Under the pieces are notes generated by a model. That model ran no database searches and had not been told where the DNA came from. It saw only the letters and a list, made by a program, of their open reading frames with translations. A program made the position numbers and the translations under genes. Below, piece after piece: positions 16,899-28,571 of a stretch of 64,000 nt of DNA (positions are counted from its first letter, which is position 1; each line of letters opens with the position of its first letter). Source of the DNA: Roseococcus sp. (GTDB taxonomy: Bacteria > Pseudomonadota > Alphaproteobacteria > Acetobacterales > Acetobacteraceae); the NCBI GenBank assembly GCA_026414745.1, contig JAOAIK010000017.1:1-64000 (forward strand). Reading direction: 5' to 3'.

Positions 16899-17334
16899 TG
16901 AGGTCGAAGACGCGCCGGCGCACGGCCGGATCCTGGATGCGGTAATAGGCGCGCACCAGCTCCAGCGTCTCGCGGCGGTGCAGCGTGTCGTCCTCGAAGC
17001 CCTCCTGGGCCTCGGCGAAGCCGGCGGCGCGGCGGGCGAAGCCCTGGCTCGCGGAGGGCTGGCCCGGCATGTCGTCGAAGAAGAAGCTGATCGGCACGTC
17101 GAGCACGCGCGCAAGGTCGAACAGGCGCGAGGCGCCGATGCGGTTCACCCCGCGCTCGTATTTCTGGATCTGCTGGAAGGTGAGGCCGAGCGCCTCGCCC
17201 AGCTTCTCCTGGCTCATGCCCAGCAGGGTGCGCCGCAGGCGCACGCGCGAGCCCACATGCACGTCGATGGGGCTCGGCCGATGCTCCCGCTCCGCACGCT
17301 CGTCGCTGTCCGCACCGGCCGTCGGTTGCTTCAT
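16873..17334 (-). CDS. XRE-family transcriptional regulator
   Basis: 153-aa DNA-binding protein. A Cro/CI-type helix-turn-helix spans about residues 25-82: VGSRVRLRRTLLGMSQEKLG, then EALGLTFQQIQKYERGVNRI, then GASRLFDLARVLDVPISFFF. A 70-residue C-terminal extension follows (ETLELVRAYYRIQDPAVRRRVFDLIKAM). This protein is characteristic of alphaproteobacteria, where it is usually encoded between lnt and metK. Here it follows lnt on the same strand, but metK is 20 kb away. I start at ATG 17334 (MKQPTAG); an upstream ATG at 17355 is possible. The regulated genes are unknown. Confidence 0.9.
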   Translation of the reverse strand: MKQPTAGADSDERAEREHRPSPIDVHVGSRVRLRRTLLGMSQEKLGEALGLTFQQIQKYERGVNRIGASRLFDLARVLDVPISFFFDDMPGQPSASQGFARRAAGFAEAQEGFEDDTLHRRETLELVRAYYRIQDPAVRRRVFDLIKAMTPAD

Positions 17335-17475
17335 TGCAATGTCCACCCGTCCCACTCCGCTTTGCCAGGAACCCGAACGCCCCTTGCCTCCGCTGCCGTC
17401 CTGGGGAGGCTCGGCGACCCACGGGGACTGTCATTCGGGCGCGGCGGTTTTGCCGGCGCTCCATTCGATGGTAAT

Positions 17476-17504
17476 CCTCTAGCGCACCATCAACGAAGCG
17501 TCAA
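17476..17504 (-). promoter_or_regulatory. Candidate sigma-70 promoter for the XRE regulator
   Basis: On the minus strand TTGACG (17504-17499) and TAGAGG (17481-17476) are separated by 17 bp, in an unusually A+T-rich patch between lnt and the XRE gene. The -35 box matches consensus at five of six positions; the -10 box matches at three. It would start transcription about 140 nt before the ATG at 17334. Confidence 0.4.
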
Positions 17505-17519
17505 TATGTTAGTTCAGTC

Positions 17520-19058
17520 TCAATAAGAAGCCCCCTTCCCGGGTGAATGTGAACGCGCAGGTTGTAATCCGGCGGCCCACCCCAACAGCAGCAGCGCCAT
17601 CGCAAGCCCCCCTGGCCCCCACAGCCCCATGCGCGCGAAGGGCGTCGGCGCCAGCGCGCCGGGCAGGGCGGTCTCCAGCGTGCCTGTCTCGCCCAGCGCC
17701 AGCCGCCCCCGCAGCTCGCCGCGCGGGCCGAACACGGCCGAAATCCCGGTCTGCGCCGCCCGCACCATCGGCAGCCCCTCCTCCACCGCGCGCAGCCGCG
17801 CCGCGGCGAGGTGCTGATAGGGCCCGGCCGAGTGGCCGAACCAGGCGTCATTGGTCACGTTGAGCAGCCAGCCCGGCCGCTCCTCGCCCGCCACCCGCCC
17901 GGGGAAGATCGCCTCGTAGCAGATCAGCGGGCTCACCGGCGGCAGGGAGCCGAGGCGCAGCGCCACCCGGCCCGGCCCGGCCGAGAAGTCCCGCCCGCCC
18001 GTCACCACCCGGATGGGCAGCCAGCCGCCGAGCGGCATGTATTCGCCGAAGGGCACGAGATGCGCCTTGTCATAGACGGGGCCGAGCCGGCCCGCCGCGT
18101 CCAGGCTGGCGAGGCTGTTCCACACCTCGCGCAGCCGCCCCGCCTCGTCCCAGGCGGCGCGCACCGTGCCGGCGAGCAGCAGCCCGGCCTCGGGTAGCGC
18201 CTCGGCGGCGAGGCGCTGGGCCTCGCGGTCCTCGGTCAGCAGGAAGGGGCTCGCCGTCTCGGGCCAGATGGCGATGACGGGCTGGCCAGGATGGGCCGCC
18301 GCCGCCGCCGCCGCGCCCGCGCGGGTCAACTGGAGGTAGCGCAGGAAGATGGGCACGCGTTGTTCCTCGGCCCATTTCGCCTCCTGCGCGACATTGCCCT
18401 GCACCAGCACCAGCCGCGCCGGCACATCCTCCGGCCCCGGCGCGCGCAGCCGCCAGGCGCTGCCGGCCATCCACAGCGCCAGCGCCCCGGCCAGCAGGGG
18501 CGCCGCGCGCCGCCAGCCCAGCGCCGGCAGGGCCGCGAGCAGCGCCGTCATCAGCGAGAGCCCATGCGCGCCGACCAGCGCCGCCGGCTGCAGCGGCAGC
18601 GCGTCGAAGGCCCAGACCGTGCCGAGCAGGTTCCAGGGGAAGCCGGTGAACATCACCCCGCGCAGCAGCTCCGCCCCCACCCAGGCCCCGGCGAAGGCCA
18701 GCACCCGCGGCCAGCCGGGCCGCACCGCCCAGGCCGCCAGCGCGGGCAGCGCGCCGAACAGCGCCAGCGGCAGGGCGATGCCCGGCGCCGCCACCGGCAC
18801 CAGCCAGAACCAGCGCCCGATGTCGGTGAACAGCGCGTGGGTGACCCAGTAGAGCCCCGTCAGGTGATGCCCGAAGCCGAAGCACACCCCCCACCAGGCC
18901 GCCTGTCGCCATCCCCCGGCACGGCCGAGCAGGGCAAGGAAGGCCGGGAAGGTCAGCAGCAGCACCGGCACCAGATGCAGGGGCGGCAGCGCGAGGGTGG
19001 TGGCCGCGCCGAGCAGCAGGGCGCACAGCCCCGGGGGCGCCAGAAGGAAGGCCGGCAT
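17520..19058 (-). CDS. lnt: Apolipoprotein N-acyltransferase
   Basis: Inner-membrane enzyme that adds the third acyl chain to lipoproteins; 512 aa. About six N-terminal transmembrane helices (to around residue 200) precede a periplasmic nitrilase domain. The catalytic triad is visible: Glu in IWPETASPFLL, Lys in YDKAHLVPFGEYMPLGG and Cys in SPLICYEAIFPG. NVTNDAWFGHSAGPYQH is also diagnostic. A final C-terminal helix (MGLWGPGGLAMALLLLGWA) closes the fold. The ATG at 19058 (MPAFLLAPPG) is chosen because helix 1 starts at once; the upstream open frame is antisense to the TetR-like gene. It precedes the XRE regulator on the same strand. Confidence 0.95.
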   Translation of the reverse strand: MPAFLLAPPGLCALLLGAATTLALPPLHLVPVLLLTFPAFLALLGRAGGWRQAAWWGVCFGFGHHLTGLYWVTHALFTDIGRWFWLVPVAAPGIALPLALFGALPALAAWAVRPGWPRVLAFAGAWVGAELLRGVMFTGFPWNLLGTVWAFDALPLQPAALVGAHGLSLMTALLAALPALGWRRAAPLLAGALALWMAGSAWRLRAPGPEDVPARLVLVQGNVAQEAKWAEEQRVPIFLRYLQLTRAGAAAAAAAHPGQPVIAIWPETASPFLLTEDREAQRLAAEALPEAGLLLAGTVRAAWDEAGRLREVWNSLASLDAAGRLGPVYDKAHLVPFGEYMPLGGWLPIRVVTGGRDFSAGPGRVALRLGSLPPVSPLICYEAIFPGRVAGEERPGWLLNVTNDAWFGHSAGPYQHLAAARLRAVEEGLPMVRAAQTGISAVFGPRGELRGRLALGETGTLETALPGALAPTPFARMGLWGPGGLAMALLLLGWAAGLQPARSHSPGKGASY

Positions 19059-19149
19059 GGCCCCTGCCCTAGCCGCTGCCCCGCCCCCCGTCCATCGCGC
19101 CCGCGTGACGGCGCTTGCGCCCCGGCCCCGCCCCTCCCACCTCCCGGGC

Positions 19150-19707
19150 ATGGACGCGCTCGCCGAGAGAATCCTGGAGGCCGCGCTGGAGGAGGCGCGC
19201 GGGAAGCCCTGGCACGATCTGCGCCTGCACGCCCTCGCGGCGCGGCTCGGCATCGGCCTGCCCGAGATCCTCGAGCGCTTCCGCGACGCCGACGCCATCG
19301 CCAACGCGCATTTCCGCCGGCTGCTGGCCGCCATGCTGGCCCCGCCGGCCGAGGCGGAGGCCTTCGCCGCCCTGCCCCCGCGCGCCCGCGCCGAGGCGGT
19401 GCTGATGCGCTGGTTCGAGGCCGCGGCGCCGCACCGCACCGCCACCCTCTCCATGATCCGCGACAAGGCCTGGCCCAGCCACCCGCACCACTGGGTGCCG
19501 ATGGTTTTCGACCTGTCGCGCCTCGTCCACTGGTGGCGGGAGGCGGCGCGGCTCGACCGCGGCGGCCTCGCGCGCATGGCCGAGGAGGTGGCGCTGACCT
19601 GGACCTTCCTCGCCACGCTCGGCGCCTTCGCGCGCGACGCCGACCCGGCGCTGGCCGGCACCCGCCGCACCCTGGCCGCCCTGCTGCGCCGCGCCCCGCT
19701 CGGCTGA
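19150..19707 (+). CDS. TetR-like helix-turn-helix protein
   Basis: 185-aa all-helical protein. The N-terminus (MDALAERILEAALEEARGKP, then LRLHALAARLGIGLPEILERF) resembles a TetR helix-turn-helix, with the recognition helix replaced by GIGLPEILERFRDADAI. The rest is a helical domain containing MIRDKAWPSHPHHWVPMVFD and LVHWWREAARLD. The layout resembles TetR and, more distantly, COQ9 proteins, which share a TetR fold but bind quinone-related lipids; I cannot decide between these. It is divergent from lnt (about 90 bp) and precedes the flavin reductase gene by 49 bp. Confidence 0.65.
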   Translation: MDALAERILEAALEEARGKPWHDLRLHALAARLGIGLPEILERFRDADAIANAHFRRLLAAMLAPPAEAEAFAALPPRARAEAVLMRWFEAAAPHRTATLSMIRDKAWPSHPHHWVPMVFDLSRLVHWWREAARLDRGGLARMAEEVALTWTFLATLGAFARDADPALAGTRRTLAALLRRAPLG

Positions 19708-19756
19708 GCGCGCGCGGCTCTGGACGGGGGGCGCGAAGCGCGGCAAGGGCAGCGCC

Positions 19757-20776
19757 ATGAGCGAGACGATCGAGACCGACGTGGCCATCATCGGCGCGGG
19801 GCCCTGCGGCCTCTTCGCCGTCTTCGAGTGCGGCATGCTGAAGATGCGCTGCGTGGTGGTGGACACGCTTGAGGAGATCGGCGGCCAGTGCGCCGCGCTC
19901 TATCCCGAGAAGCCCATCTTCGACATTCCCGCCCATCCGCGCATCGAGGGCGCGGCGCTGATCCGCGCGCTGGAGGCCCAGGCCGCGCCCTTCGCGCCGC
20001 GCACCCTGCTCGGCCAGCGCGTCGAGACCCTGGCGCGGGAGGAGGACGGGCGCTTCCTCCTCTCCACCAGCGCCGGGCACGGCATCCGCGCGCGCGCGGT
20101 CATCATCGCCGCCGGGGCCGGCGCCTTCGGCCCGAACCGCCCGCCCCTGCCCGGCCTCGCGGGCTACGAGGCCTCGGGCGCCGTGCGCTATCTGGTGACG
20201 CGGCGCGAGGAGTTCCGCGGCAAGCGGGTGGTGATCGCCGGGGGCGGGGATTCGGCGGTGGACTGGGCGCTCTCGCTGAAGGAGGTGGCGGCGCGCGTCA
20301 CCGTCGTGCACCGGCGCGACAAGTTCCGCGCCGCGCCGGAAAGCGCCGCCCAGCTCAAGGCCGCCGCCGAGCGCGGCGAGATCGAGCTCGCCATCCCCTA
20401 CCAGCTGCACGGCCTGGAGGGGGACGGGGCGCGGCTCGAGGCGGTGGTGCTCGCCACGCTCAAGGGCGAGACGCGCCGGGTCGAGGCCGATCACCTGCTC
20501 GCCTTCTTCGGCCTGTCCATGGAGCTCGGCCCGATCGCCCAGTGGGGGCTCGGGCTCGATCGGCACCACATCGCGGTGAACCCGGCCACCTGCGAGACGA
20601 ACATCCCGGGCGTGCATGCCATCGGCGACATCGCCACCTATCCGGGAAAGCTCAAGCTCATCCTGCAGGGCTTCTCGGAGGCGGCCGTGGCCGCCCATGC
20701 CATCCATCCGCGCGTCTTCCCCGGCGAGGCGCTGCATTTCGAGTATTCGACCAGCAAGGGCGTGCCGGCGGCCTGA
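19757..20776 (+). CDS. Ferredoxin/flavodoxin-NADP+ reductase, thioredoxin-reductase-like (FNR2 type)
   Basis: 339-aa flavoprotein with two dinucleotide-binding motifs: VAIIGAGPCGLFAVFECGML for FAD near residue 9 and VVIAGGGDSAVDWALSLKE for NADP(H) near residue 157. IGGQCAALYPEKPIFDIPAHP is characteristic of YumC-type ferredoxin reductases. The redox CxxC of true thioredoxin reductases is absent. TNIPGVHAIGDIATYPGKLKLIL is the conserved FAD-binding C-terminal motif. It moves electrons between NADPH and ferredoxin or flavodoxin in the cytoplasm. It lies between the TetR-like gene and miaB; miaB starts 173 bp downstream, and this reductase could supply radical-SAM enzymes. Confidence 0.93.
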   Translation: MSETIETDVAIIGAGPCGLFAVFECGMLKMRCVVVDTLEEIGGQCAALYPEKPIFDIPAHPRIEGAALIRALEAQAAPFAPRTLLGQRVETLAREEDGRFLLSTSAGHGIRARAVIIAAGAGAFGPNRPPLPGLAGYEASGAVRYLVTRREEFRGKRVVIAGGGDSAVDWALSLKEVAARVTVVHRRDKFRAAPESAAQLKAAAERGEIELAIPYQLHGLEGDGARLEAVVLATLKGETRRVEADHLLAFFGLSMELGPIAQWGLGLDRHHIAVNPATCETNIPGVHAIGDIATYPGKLKLILQGFSEAAVAAHAIHPRVFPGEALHFEYSTSKGVPAA

Positions 20777-20949
20777 CCGCGAGGAGTCACACGCTTTCCC
20801 TTGACCGGCGCGGGCCCGTTCTGGAAGCGTGACGGGCATGACGCGTCAGCGCCCCTTGCCGGACCGGGGCCGCGCTTCTTGACCGCGCGGCGCGGCTTCC
20901 GCATCTGCCCGTCCTGGCCCGCCCTTCCGGCGGCCGGTGAGGGTTCCCC

Positions 20950-22347
20950 ATGACCGAGACCACGCAGGCCTCCCCCGGGGCGGGCGCGAAGAAGCGCCTC
21001 TTCGTGCAGACCTGGGGCTGCCAGATGAACGTCTATGACAGCCATCGCATGGCCGATGTGCTGGCCCCCCTCGGCTATGCCCCCGTCGCCTCGCCCGAGG
21101 CGGCGGACATGGTGATCCTGAACACCTGCCACATCCGCGAGAAGGCGACGGAAAAGCTGTTCTCCGAGCTCGGCCGGCTGCGCGCCCTGAAGGAGGCGCG
21201 CCGCGCCGAGGGCGGGCGGATGCTGCTCGCGGTCGCGGGCTGTGTGGCCCAGGCCGAGGGGGCGGAGATCATCGCCCGCGCCCCCTATGTGGACCTGGTG
21301 CTGGGGCCGCAGAGCTACCACCGCCTGCCCGAGCTGGTGGCGCGGGTCGCCCGCGCCGGGGGTGTGGTGATCGAGACGGAGTTCCCCCCCGAGGACAAGT
21401 TCGACCACCTGCCCGAGGCGAGCGCGCCCCAGGGGATCACAGCCTTCCTCTCCATCCAGGAGGGCTGCGACAAGTTCTGCTCCTTCTGCGTGGTGCCCTA
21501 CACGCGCGGCGCCGAATACTCGCGCCCGGCGGCAGCGGTGCTGGCCGAGGCGCGGCGCCTCGTCGCGCAGGGCGCGCGCGAGGTGGTGCTGCTCGGCCAG
21601 AACGTGAATGCCTGGCACGGCGAGGGCCTGGAGGGCGGGAGCTGGAACCTCGCCCGCCTGCTGGCGGCGCTCGCCGAGATCCCGGGGCTCGCCCGGCTGC
21701 GCTACACCACCTCCCACCCGCGCGACATGGACGCGGCGCTCATCGCCGCGCACCGCGACATCCCGGCGCTGATGCCCTTCCTGCACCTGCCCGTGCAGTC
21801 GGGCAGCGACCGGGTGCTGGCCGCGATGAACCGCGGTCACCGGGCCGAGGACTATCTCCGCCTCGTCGACGCGCTGCGCGCGGCGCGGCCGGACCTCGCC
21901 CTCTCCACCGACATCATCGCGGGCCATCCGGGCGAGACGGAGGCCGACCACGCCGCCACGCTGCGGCTGATCGAGCGCGTGGGCTTCGCCCAGGCCTTCA
22001 GCTTCAAGTATTCGCCCCGGCCCGGCACCCCGGCCGCGGCCGCGCCCGGGCAGATCCCCGAGGCGGTGAAGGACCGCCGGCTCGCCGAGATCCAGGCGCT
22101 GCTGCGCGCGCAGCAGTCGGCCTTCAACGCAGCCAAGGTCGGACAGGAGGTGGAGGTGCTCTTCACCGGCCCCGGCCGCCATCCCGGCCAGCTTCTCGGC
22201 CGCAGCCCCTGGCTCCAGCCCGTCCACGCCGCCGCGCCCGCAGGGCTGATCGGCGCCGTGCAGAGGGTGCGGATCGCGGCCGCCCACCCCAACTCCCTCG
22301 CCGGAGAGTTGCTGCACCCGCCCAACCAGGAGAAACACGCCGCTTGA
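20950..22347 (+). CDS. miaB: tRNA-2-methylthio-N6-dimethylallyladenosine synthase
   Basis: Radical-SAM methylthiotransferase acting on A37 of tRNAs that read UNN codons; 465 aa. The N-terminal UPF0004 domain has [34 protein letters not shown] and [12 protein letters not shown], whose three Cys bind one [4Fe-4S] cluster. The radical-SAM core has [24 protein letters not shown], with the CxxxCxxC cluster motif. [13 protein letters not shown] and [13 protein letters not shown] follow, and a TRAM domain forms the C-terminus. It overlaps phoH by 4 bp, heading the conserved miaB-phoH-ybeY-corC operon. Confidence 0.96.
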   Translation: MTETTQASPGAGAKKRLFVQTWGCQMNVYDSHRMADVLAPLGYAPVASPEAADMVILNTCHIREKATEKLFSELGRLRALKEARRAEGGRMLLAVAGCVAQAEGAEIIARAPYVDLVLGPQSYHRLPELVARVARAGGVVIETEFPPEDKFDHLPEASAPQGITAFLSIQEGCDKFCSFCVVPYTRGAEYSRPAAAVLAEARRLVAQGAREVVLLGQNVNAWHGEGLEGGSWNLARLLAALAEIPGLARLRYTTSHPRDMDAALIAAHRDIPALMPFLHLPVQSGSDRVLAAMNRGHRAEDYLRLVDALRAARPDLALSTDIIAGHPGETEADHAATLRLIERVGFAQAFSFKYSPRPGTPAAAAPGQIPEAVKDRRLAEIQALLRAQQSAFNAAKVGQEVEVLFTGPGRHPGQLLGRSPWLQPVHAAAPAGLIGAVQRVRIAAAHPNSLAGELLHPPNQEKHAA

Positions 22348-23414
22348 GCACAGCCCTCGCGCTCCGCGCCCGCGCCGCCGGCTCGGCCGGGCCGCCCTCC
22401 TCCGAACCGCGCAGCGTGACGCTGCAGTTCGAGGACAACGCGCTGCTTCCCCTGCTCTATGGCGAGCACGACAAGCACCTGGCGCGGATCGAGGGACGAT
22501 TGGGCGTGCGGCTGGCCTGTCGGGGCAACCGCCTCACCATCTCCGGCGCCGCGGCCCGCACCGAGATGGCCGAGCAGGTGCTGCGGGGCCTCTGGCGCGC
22601 GCTGGAGCGCGGCGGGGCGATCGGCAGCGCAGAGGTGGAGGCGGCCATCCGCATGGCCGAGGGCGAGGCAGAAGCCGACCCGCGCCTGCCTCTGCAGGAC
22701 CTGCCGCAAATCCGCACCCGGCGCGGTGCCATCGCCCCCCGCACGCCCGCCCAGGCCGCCTACATGGAGGCGCTCGCCCGGCACGACATGGTCTTCGGCA
22801 TCGGCCCCGCCGGTACGGGCAAGACCTATCTCGCCGTCGCGCAGGGGGTGGCGCTGCTGCTCGCGCAGCGGGTGGACCGCATCGTGCTTTCCCGCCCCGC
22901 CGTCGAGGCGGGCGAGCGGCTGGGCTTCCTGCCCGGCGACATGAAGGAGAAGGTGGACCCCTACCTCCGTCCCCTCTACGACGCGCTGCACGACATGCTG
23001 CCGGCCGAGCAGGTGGCGCGGCGCATCGCCGCCGGCGAGATCGAGATCGCCCCGCTCGCCTTCATGCGTGGCCGCACCCTCTCCCACTGCTTCGCCATTC
23101 TCGACGAGGCGCAGAACACCACCCCCGCGCAGATGCGGATGTTCCTGACACGCATGGGGGAGGGCACGCGCATGGCGATCACCGGCGACCCCTCGCAGGT
23201 GGACCTGCCGGCGGGGGTGACATCGGGGCTCGCCGAGGCCATCTCGGTGCTGCGCGACGTGCCGGGGATCGGCTTCACACGCTTCGACGAGCGGGACGTG
23301 GTGCGCCACCCGCTGGTGGGGCGCATCGTCGCGGCCTATGGCAGGGCGGAGAAGGGCCGTGCGGCCGAGACGCGCCTTGCGGGCGGGAAGGGGCAGGATG
23401 GAGCCGGGAAGTAG
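22344..23414 (+). CDS. PhoH family ATPase (PhoL)
   Basis: 356-aa PhoH-like ATPase. The P-loop is in [20 protein letters not shown] (near residue 151), [19 protein letters not shown] and [20 protein letters not shown] (Walker B) follow, and the C-terminus contains [10 protein letters not shown]. An N-terminal KH-like region ([19 protein letters not shown]) is typical of PhoL proteins encoded beside ybeY. I use the TTG start at 22344 overlapping the miaB stop (TTGA). The role is probably in RNA metabolism, with YbeY; the precise reaction remains uncertain for the family. Confidence 0.92.
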   Translation: MSTALALRARAAGSAGPPSSEPRSVTLQFEDNALLPLLYGEHDKHLARIEGRLGVRLACRGNRLTISGAAARTEMAEQVLRGLWRALERGGAIGSAEVEAAIRMAEGEAEADPRLPLQDLPQIRTRRGAIAPRTPAQAAYMEALARHDMVFGIGPAGTGKTYLAVAQGVALLLAQRVDRIVLSRPAVEAGERLGFLPGDMKEKVDPYLRPLYDALHDMLPAEQVARRIAAGEIEIAPLAFMRGRTLSHCFAILDEAQNTTPAQMRMFLTRMGEGTRMAITGDPSQVDLPAGVTSGLAEAISVLRDVPGIGFTRFDERDVVRHPLVGRIVAAYGRAEKGRAAETRLAGGKGQDGAGK

Positions 23415-23907
23415 GGCGCCCGGCGGCGGGATCGTGTCCGCCGGGCCGGTGGTGGAGGTGGTGTTCGGCGCGCCGGGCTGGCGCGCCGCCCTGCCGCGGG
23501 TGGAGCGCCTTGCGCGCCGCTGCGTCGCCGCGGCCCTCGCCGACCAGGGCGCCACCGGCCATCTCACCCTGCTGCTGACCGACGACGCGGAGATCCGCCG
23601 CCTCAACGCCGGCTTCCGCGGGCGCGAGAAGGCCACCAACGTGCTCTCCTTCCCCGCGCCCTATGGCGCGCTGACCCTGGGCGACCTCGCCGTGTCGCTC
23701 GGCGTGCTGCGGCGCGAGGCGGCGGCCGAGGGGCGGCCCCTCGCGGCGCATTTCGCCCATCTGGTGGTGCACGGCACGCTGCACCTGCTCGGCCACGACC
23801 ATCAGGGCGCGGGCGAGGCGGTGGCGATGGAGCGGGCGGAGGCGCGCATCCTGCGTCGGCTTGGCCTGCCCAACCCCTGGCGCGCGCGCTGGCGCATGGC
23901 GGCCTGA
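23398..23907 (+). CDS. ybeY: Endoribonuclease YbeY (16S rRNA maturation)
   Basis: 169-aa metalloprotein. The zinc-binding HGTLHLLGHDH (H-x3-H-x5-H) is intact near residue 125, and LNAGFRGREKATNVLSFP is the other family signature. It takes part in 16S rRNA 3'-end maturation and ribosome quality control in the cytoplasm. I start at ATG 23398, which overlaps the phoH stop by 17 bp; a GTG at 23434 would also be acceptable. It is the third gene of the miaB-phoH-ybeY-corC run. Confidence 0.94.
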   Translation: MEPGSRAPGGGIVSAGPVVEVVFGAPGWRAALPRVERLARRCVAAALADQGATGHLTLLLTDDAEIRRLNAGFRGREKATNVLSFPAPYGALTLGDLAVSLGVLRREAAAEGRPLAAHFAHLVVHGTLHLLGHDHQGAGEAVAMERAEARILRRLGLPNPWRARWRMAA

Positions 23908-23909
23908 GC

Positions 23910-24794
23910 ATGCCCTCGGAGGGATCCCAAGCGAGGCCGGAACTGATCCGGCGCCTGCGCGGCCTCTTCGGCAAGCGCGAGGAGAGCCTGCGCGACCGGG
24001 TGGAGGAGCTGATCGAGGCCGCCGACGCCGCCTCCCAGCCCGAGGCGCGCACCCTCGATCGGCACGAGCGCGCGCTGCTCGCCAATGTGCTCAAGCTGCG
24101 CGGCGCCACCGCCTATGACGTGATGGTGCCGCGGGCCGACATCGTCGCCCTGCCGGTGGACCTCAGCCTCTCCCAGGCCATGGCGGCGATCCAGCGCGAG
24201 GGGCACAGCCGCTATCCGGTCTATCAGGGCCAGCTCGACGAGGTGCTGGGCATGGTCCACATCAAGGACATCATCGCCGCCCTCGGCCGGGAGGGGGAGT
24301 TCTCGCTGCGTGCGGTGCTGCGCAAGCCGCTCTTCGTCGTGCCCTCGGTGCCGGTGCTCGACCTCCTGCTGCGCATGCGCCAGGAGCGCGTGCACATGGC
24401 CCTGGTGGTCGACGAGTATGGCGGCATCGACGGCCTCGTCACCATCGAGGATCTGGTCGAGACCATCGTGGGCGACATCGCCGACGAGCACGACGAGGAG
24501 GGCGCGCCCCAGATCCTCGAGCGCGGCGAGGGCGTGTGGGAGCTGGACGCCCGCACCCCCATCCCGGATGTCGAGGCACGGCTGGGTGCCGTGCTCACCG
24601 AGGAGGAGCGCGGAGCGGACATCGACACGGTGGGCGGCCTTGTCTTCACCCTCGCCGGCCGGGTGCCGGCGCGGGGCGAGATCATCACCCACCCCTCGGG
24701 GATCGAGTTCCGCGTGCTGGACGCGGATGCGCGGCGCATCCGCCGGCTGCGCGCGCGCCGGCCCCAGGCGGGGCAGCGCAGCGCGGCCGAGTAG
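23910..24794 (+). CDS. CorC/HlyC-family CBS-domain protein
   Basis: 294-aa cytoplasmic protein with two CBS domains (around residues 70-190: VMVPRADIVALPVDLSLSQA, then GHSRYPVYQGQLDEVLGMVH, then MALVVDEYGGIDGLVTIEDLVE) and a C-terminal CorC_HlyC domain (IDTVGGLVFTLAGRVPARGE). It has no DUF21 membrane domain, so it belongs to the CorC group linked to magnesium/cobalt homeostasis or membrane integrity. It starts 2 bp after ybeY. In most alphaproteobacteria lnt comes next; here lnt is 5 kb upstream on the other strand. Confidence 0.92.
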   Translation: MPSEGSQARPELIRRLRGLFGKREESLRDRVEELIEAADAASQPEARTLDRHERALLANVLKLRGATAYDVMVPRADIVALPVDLSLSQAMAAIQREGHSRYPVYQGQLDEVLGMVHIKDIIAALGREGEFSLRAVLRKPLFVVPSVPVLDLLLRMRQERVHMALVVDEYGGIDGLVTIEDLVETIVGDIADEHDEEGAPQILERGEGVWELDARTPIPDVEARLGAVLTEEERGADIDTVGGLVFTLAGRVPARGEIITHPSGIEFRVLDADARRIRRLRARRPQAGQRSAAE

Positions 24795-24892
24795 GGGAGG
24801 CGCCTGCGCGGCCCCCCATGACGGTTCCGGCCGCCCCCGACAGGCACTACACTCCCCGCGGCGGCCGCGGCCGCCACAGGGAGTCCCCAGAC

Positions 24893-25132
24893 ATGCGCAC
24901 GCTCGTTCTTCCCGTCCTCCTCCTTGCCGCGCTCGCCACGGCGGGCTGCACCAATCCCTACGACCCGGCCCAGCGGGCCGCGGGCGGCGGGCTGATCGGC
25001 GCCGGGGCCGGGGCCGCCATCGGCGGAGCCATCGGCGGCTGGCGCGGCGCGGGCATCGGCGCGCTGACGGGCGGCGCGGTCGGCGCGGCCACGGGCGTCA
25101 TCACCACCCCGCAGCCTGCGCCGCGCTACTGA
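24893..25132 (+). CDS. Small glycine-zipper lipoprotein
   Basis: 79-aa protein with a lipoprotein signal, LVLPVLLLAALATAGC, predicting lipidation at Cys19. The mature part is a glycine-zipper: GGGLIGAGAGAAIGGAIGG followed by GAGIGALTGGAVGAATG, with small residues at i and i+4. Such segments pack against membranes or oligomerise. I choose ATG 24893 because it yields the signal peptide; a longer in-frame ORF upstream is antisense-like filler. It probably resides in the outer or inner membrane; function unknown. It ends about 70 bp before the convergent acnA. Confidence 0.75.
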   Translation: MRTLVLPVLLLAALATAGCTNPYDPAQRAAGGGLIGAGAGAAIGGAIGGWRGAGIGALTGGAVGAATGVITTPQPAPRY

Positions 25133-25204
25133 GACCCGGGGCGGAGCGGGCGCGCCACGCCGCGGGCGCGCCCTCGATGTCGGCCTCCGCGCCGGCGGCG
25201 GCGC

Positions 25205-27898
<2,694 letters not shown>

Positions 27899-27980
27899 GG
27901 CTGCATCCCCAACACTTGCGCCGCGGGTTTAAGCATGGCGATGTGCCAGGGTCCATCGGGCGGGGGGTGCCGCCGTTCAC

Positions 27981-28571
27981 GTGCTGGAAGCGCAACAACT
28001 GGCCTGCTGGCGGGGCGAGCGGCTGGTCTTCGCCGATCTCTCCTTCTCCCTCGCCCCCGGCGAGGCGCTGCTGCTGACCGGGGCGAACGGCGCGGGCAAA
28101 TCCTCGCTGCTGCGCCTGCTGGCGGGGCTGATCCCGGCCGCCGAGGGCCGGCTGCTCTGGGCGGGCGAGGACGCGCTGGCCGACCGCGTGGCGCATGGCG
28201 CGCGGCTGCGCTACCTCGGCCACCAGGACGCGCTCAAGCCGGCCTTTACCGCGCGCGAGAACCTCGCTGTCTTCGCCCGGCTCTGGGGCGGCGAGGTGGA
28301 GGCGGCGCTTGCCGCGCTCGAGCTTCTGCCGCTCGCCGATCTGCCGGCGCGGGTGCTCTCCTCCGGGCAGAAGCGGCGGCTGGCCCTGGCGCGGCTGGCG
28401 CTCGCCCCCGTGCCGCTGTGGCTGCTCGACGAGCCGAGCGTGGGGCTGGATGCCGCCTCGGTGGCGCGGCTCGGGCCGCTGTTTGCCGCGCACCGGGCGG
28501 CGGGGGGCATGGTGGTGGCGGCCACCCATCTGCCCCTGCCGCTGCCGGGCGCGCGGGAGCTGCGGCTGTGA
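27981..28571 (+). CDS. ccmA: Cytochrome c maturation ABC transporter ATP-binding protein
   Basis: ATPase of the CcmAB complex that releases haem-loaded CcmE during cytochrome c biogenesis; 196 aa. Walker A is in LLLTGANGAGKSSLLRLLAG, the signature in VLSSGQKRRLALARLAL, Walker B in PLWLLDEPSVGLD and the H-loop in VAATHLPLPLPG. LRYLGHQDALKPAFTARENL is characteristic of CcmA rather than of other ABC ATPases. The GTG at 27981 (MLEAQQLACWRGERLVF) is the only start that fits. Its stop overlaps the ccmB start (GTGA). Confidence 0.93.
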   Translation: MLEAQQLACWRGERLVFADLSFSLAPGEALLLTGANGAGKSSLLRLLAGLIPAAEGRLLWAGEDALADRVAHGARLRYLGHQDALKPAFTARENLAVFARLWGGEVEAALAALELLPLADLPARVLSSGQKRRLALARLALAPVPLWLLDEPSVGLDAASVARLGPLFAAHRAAGGMVVAATHLPLPLPGARELRL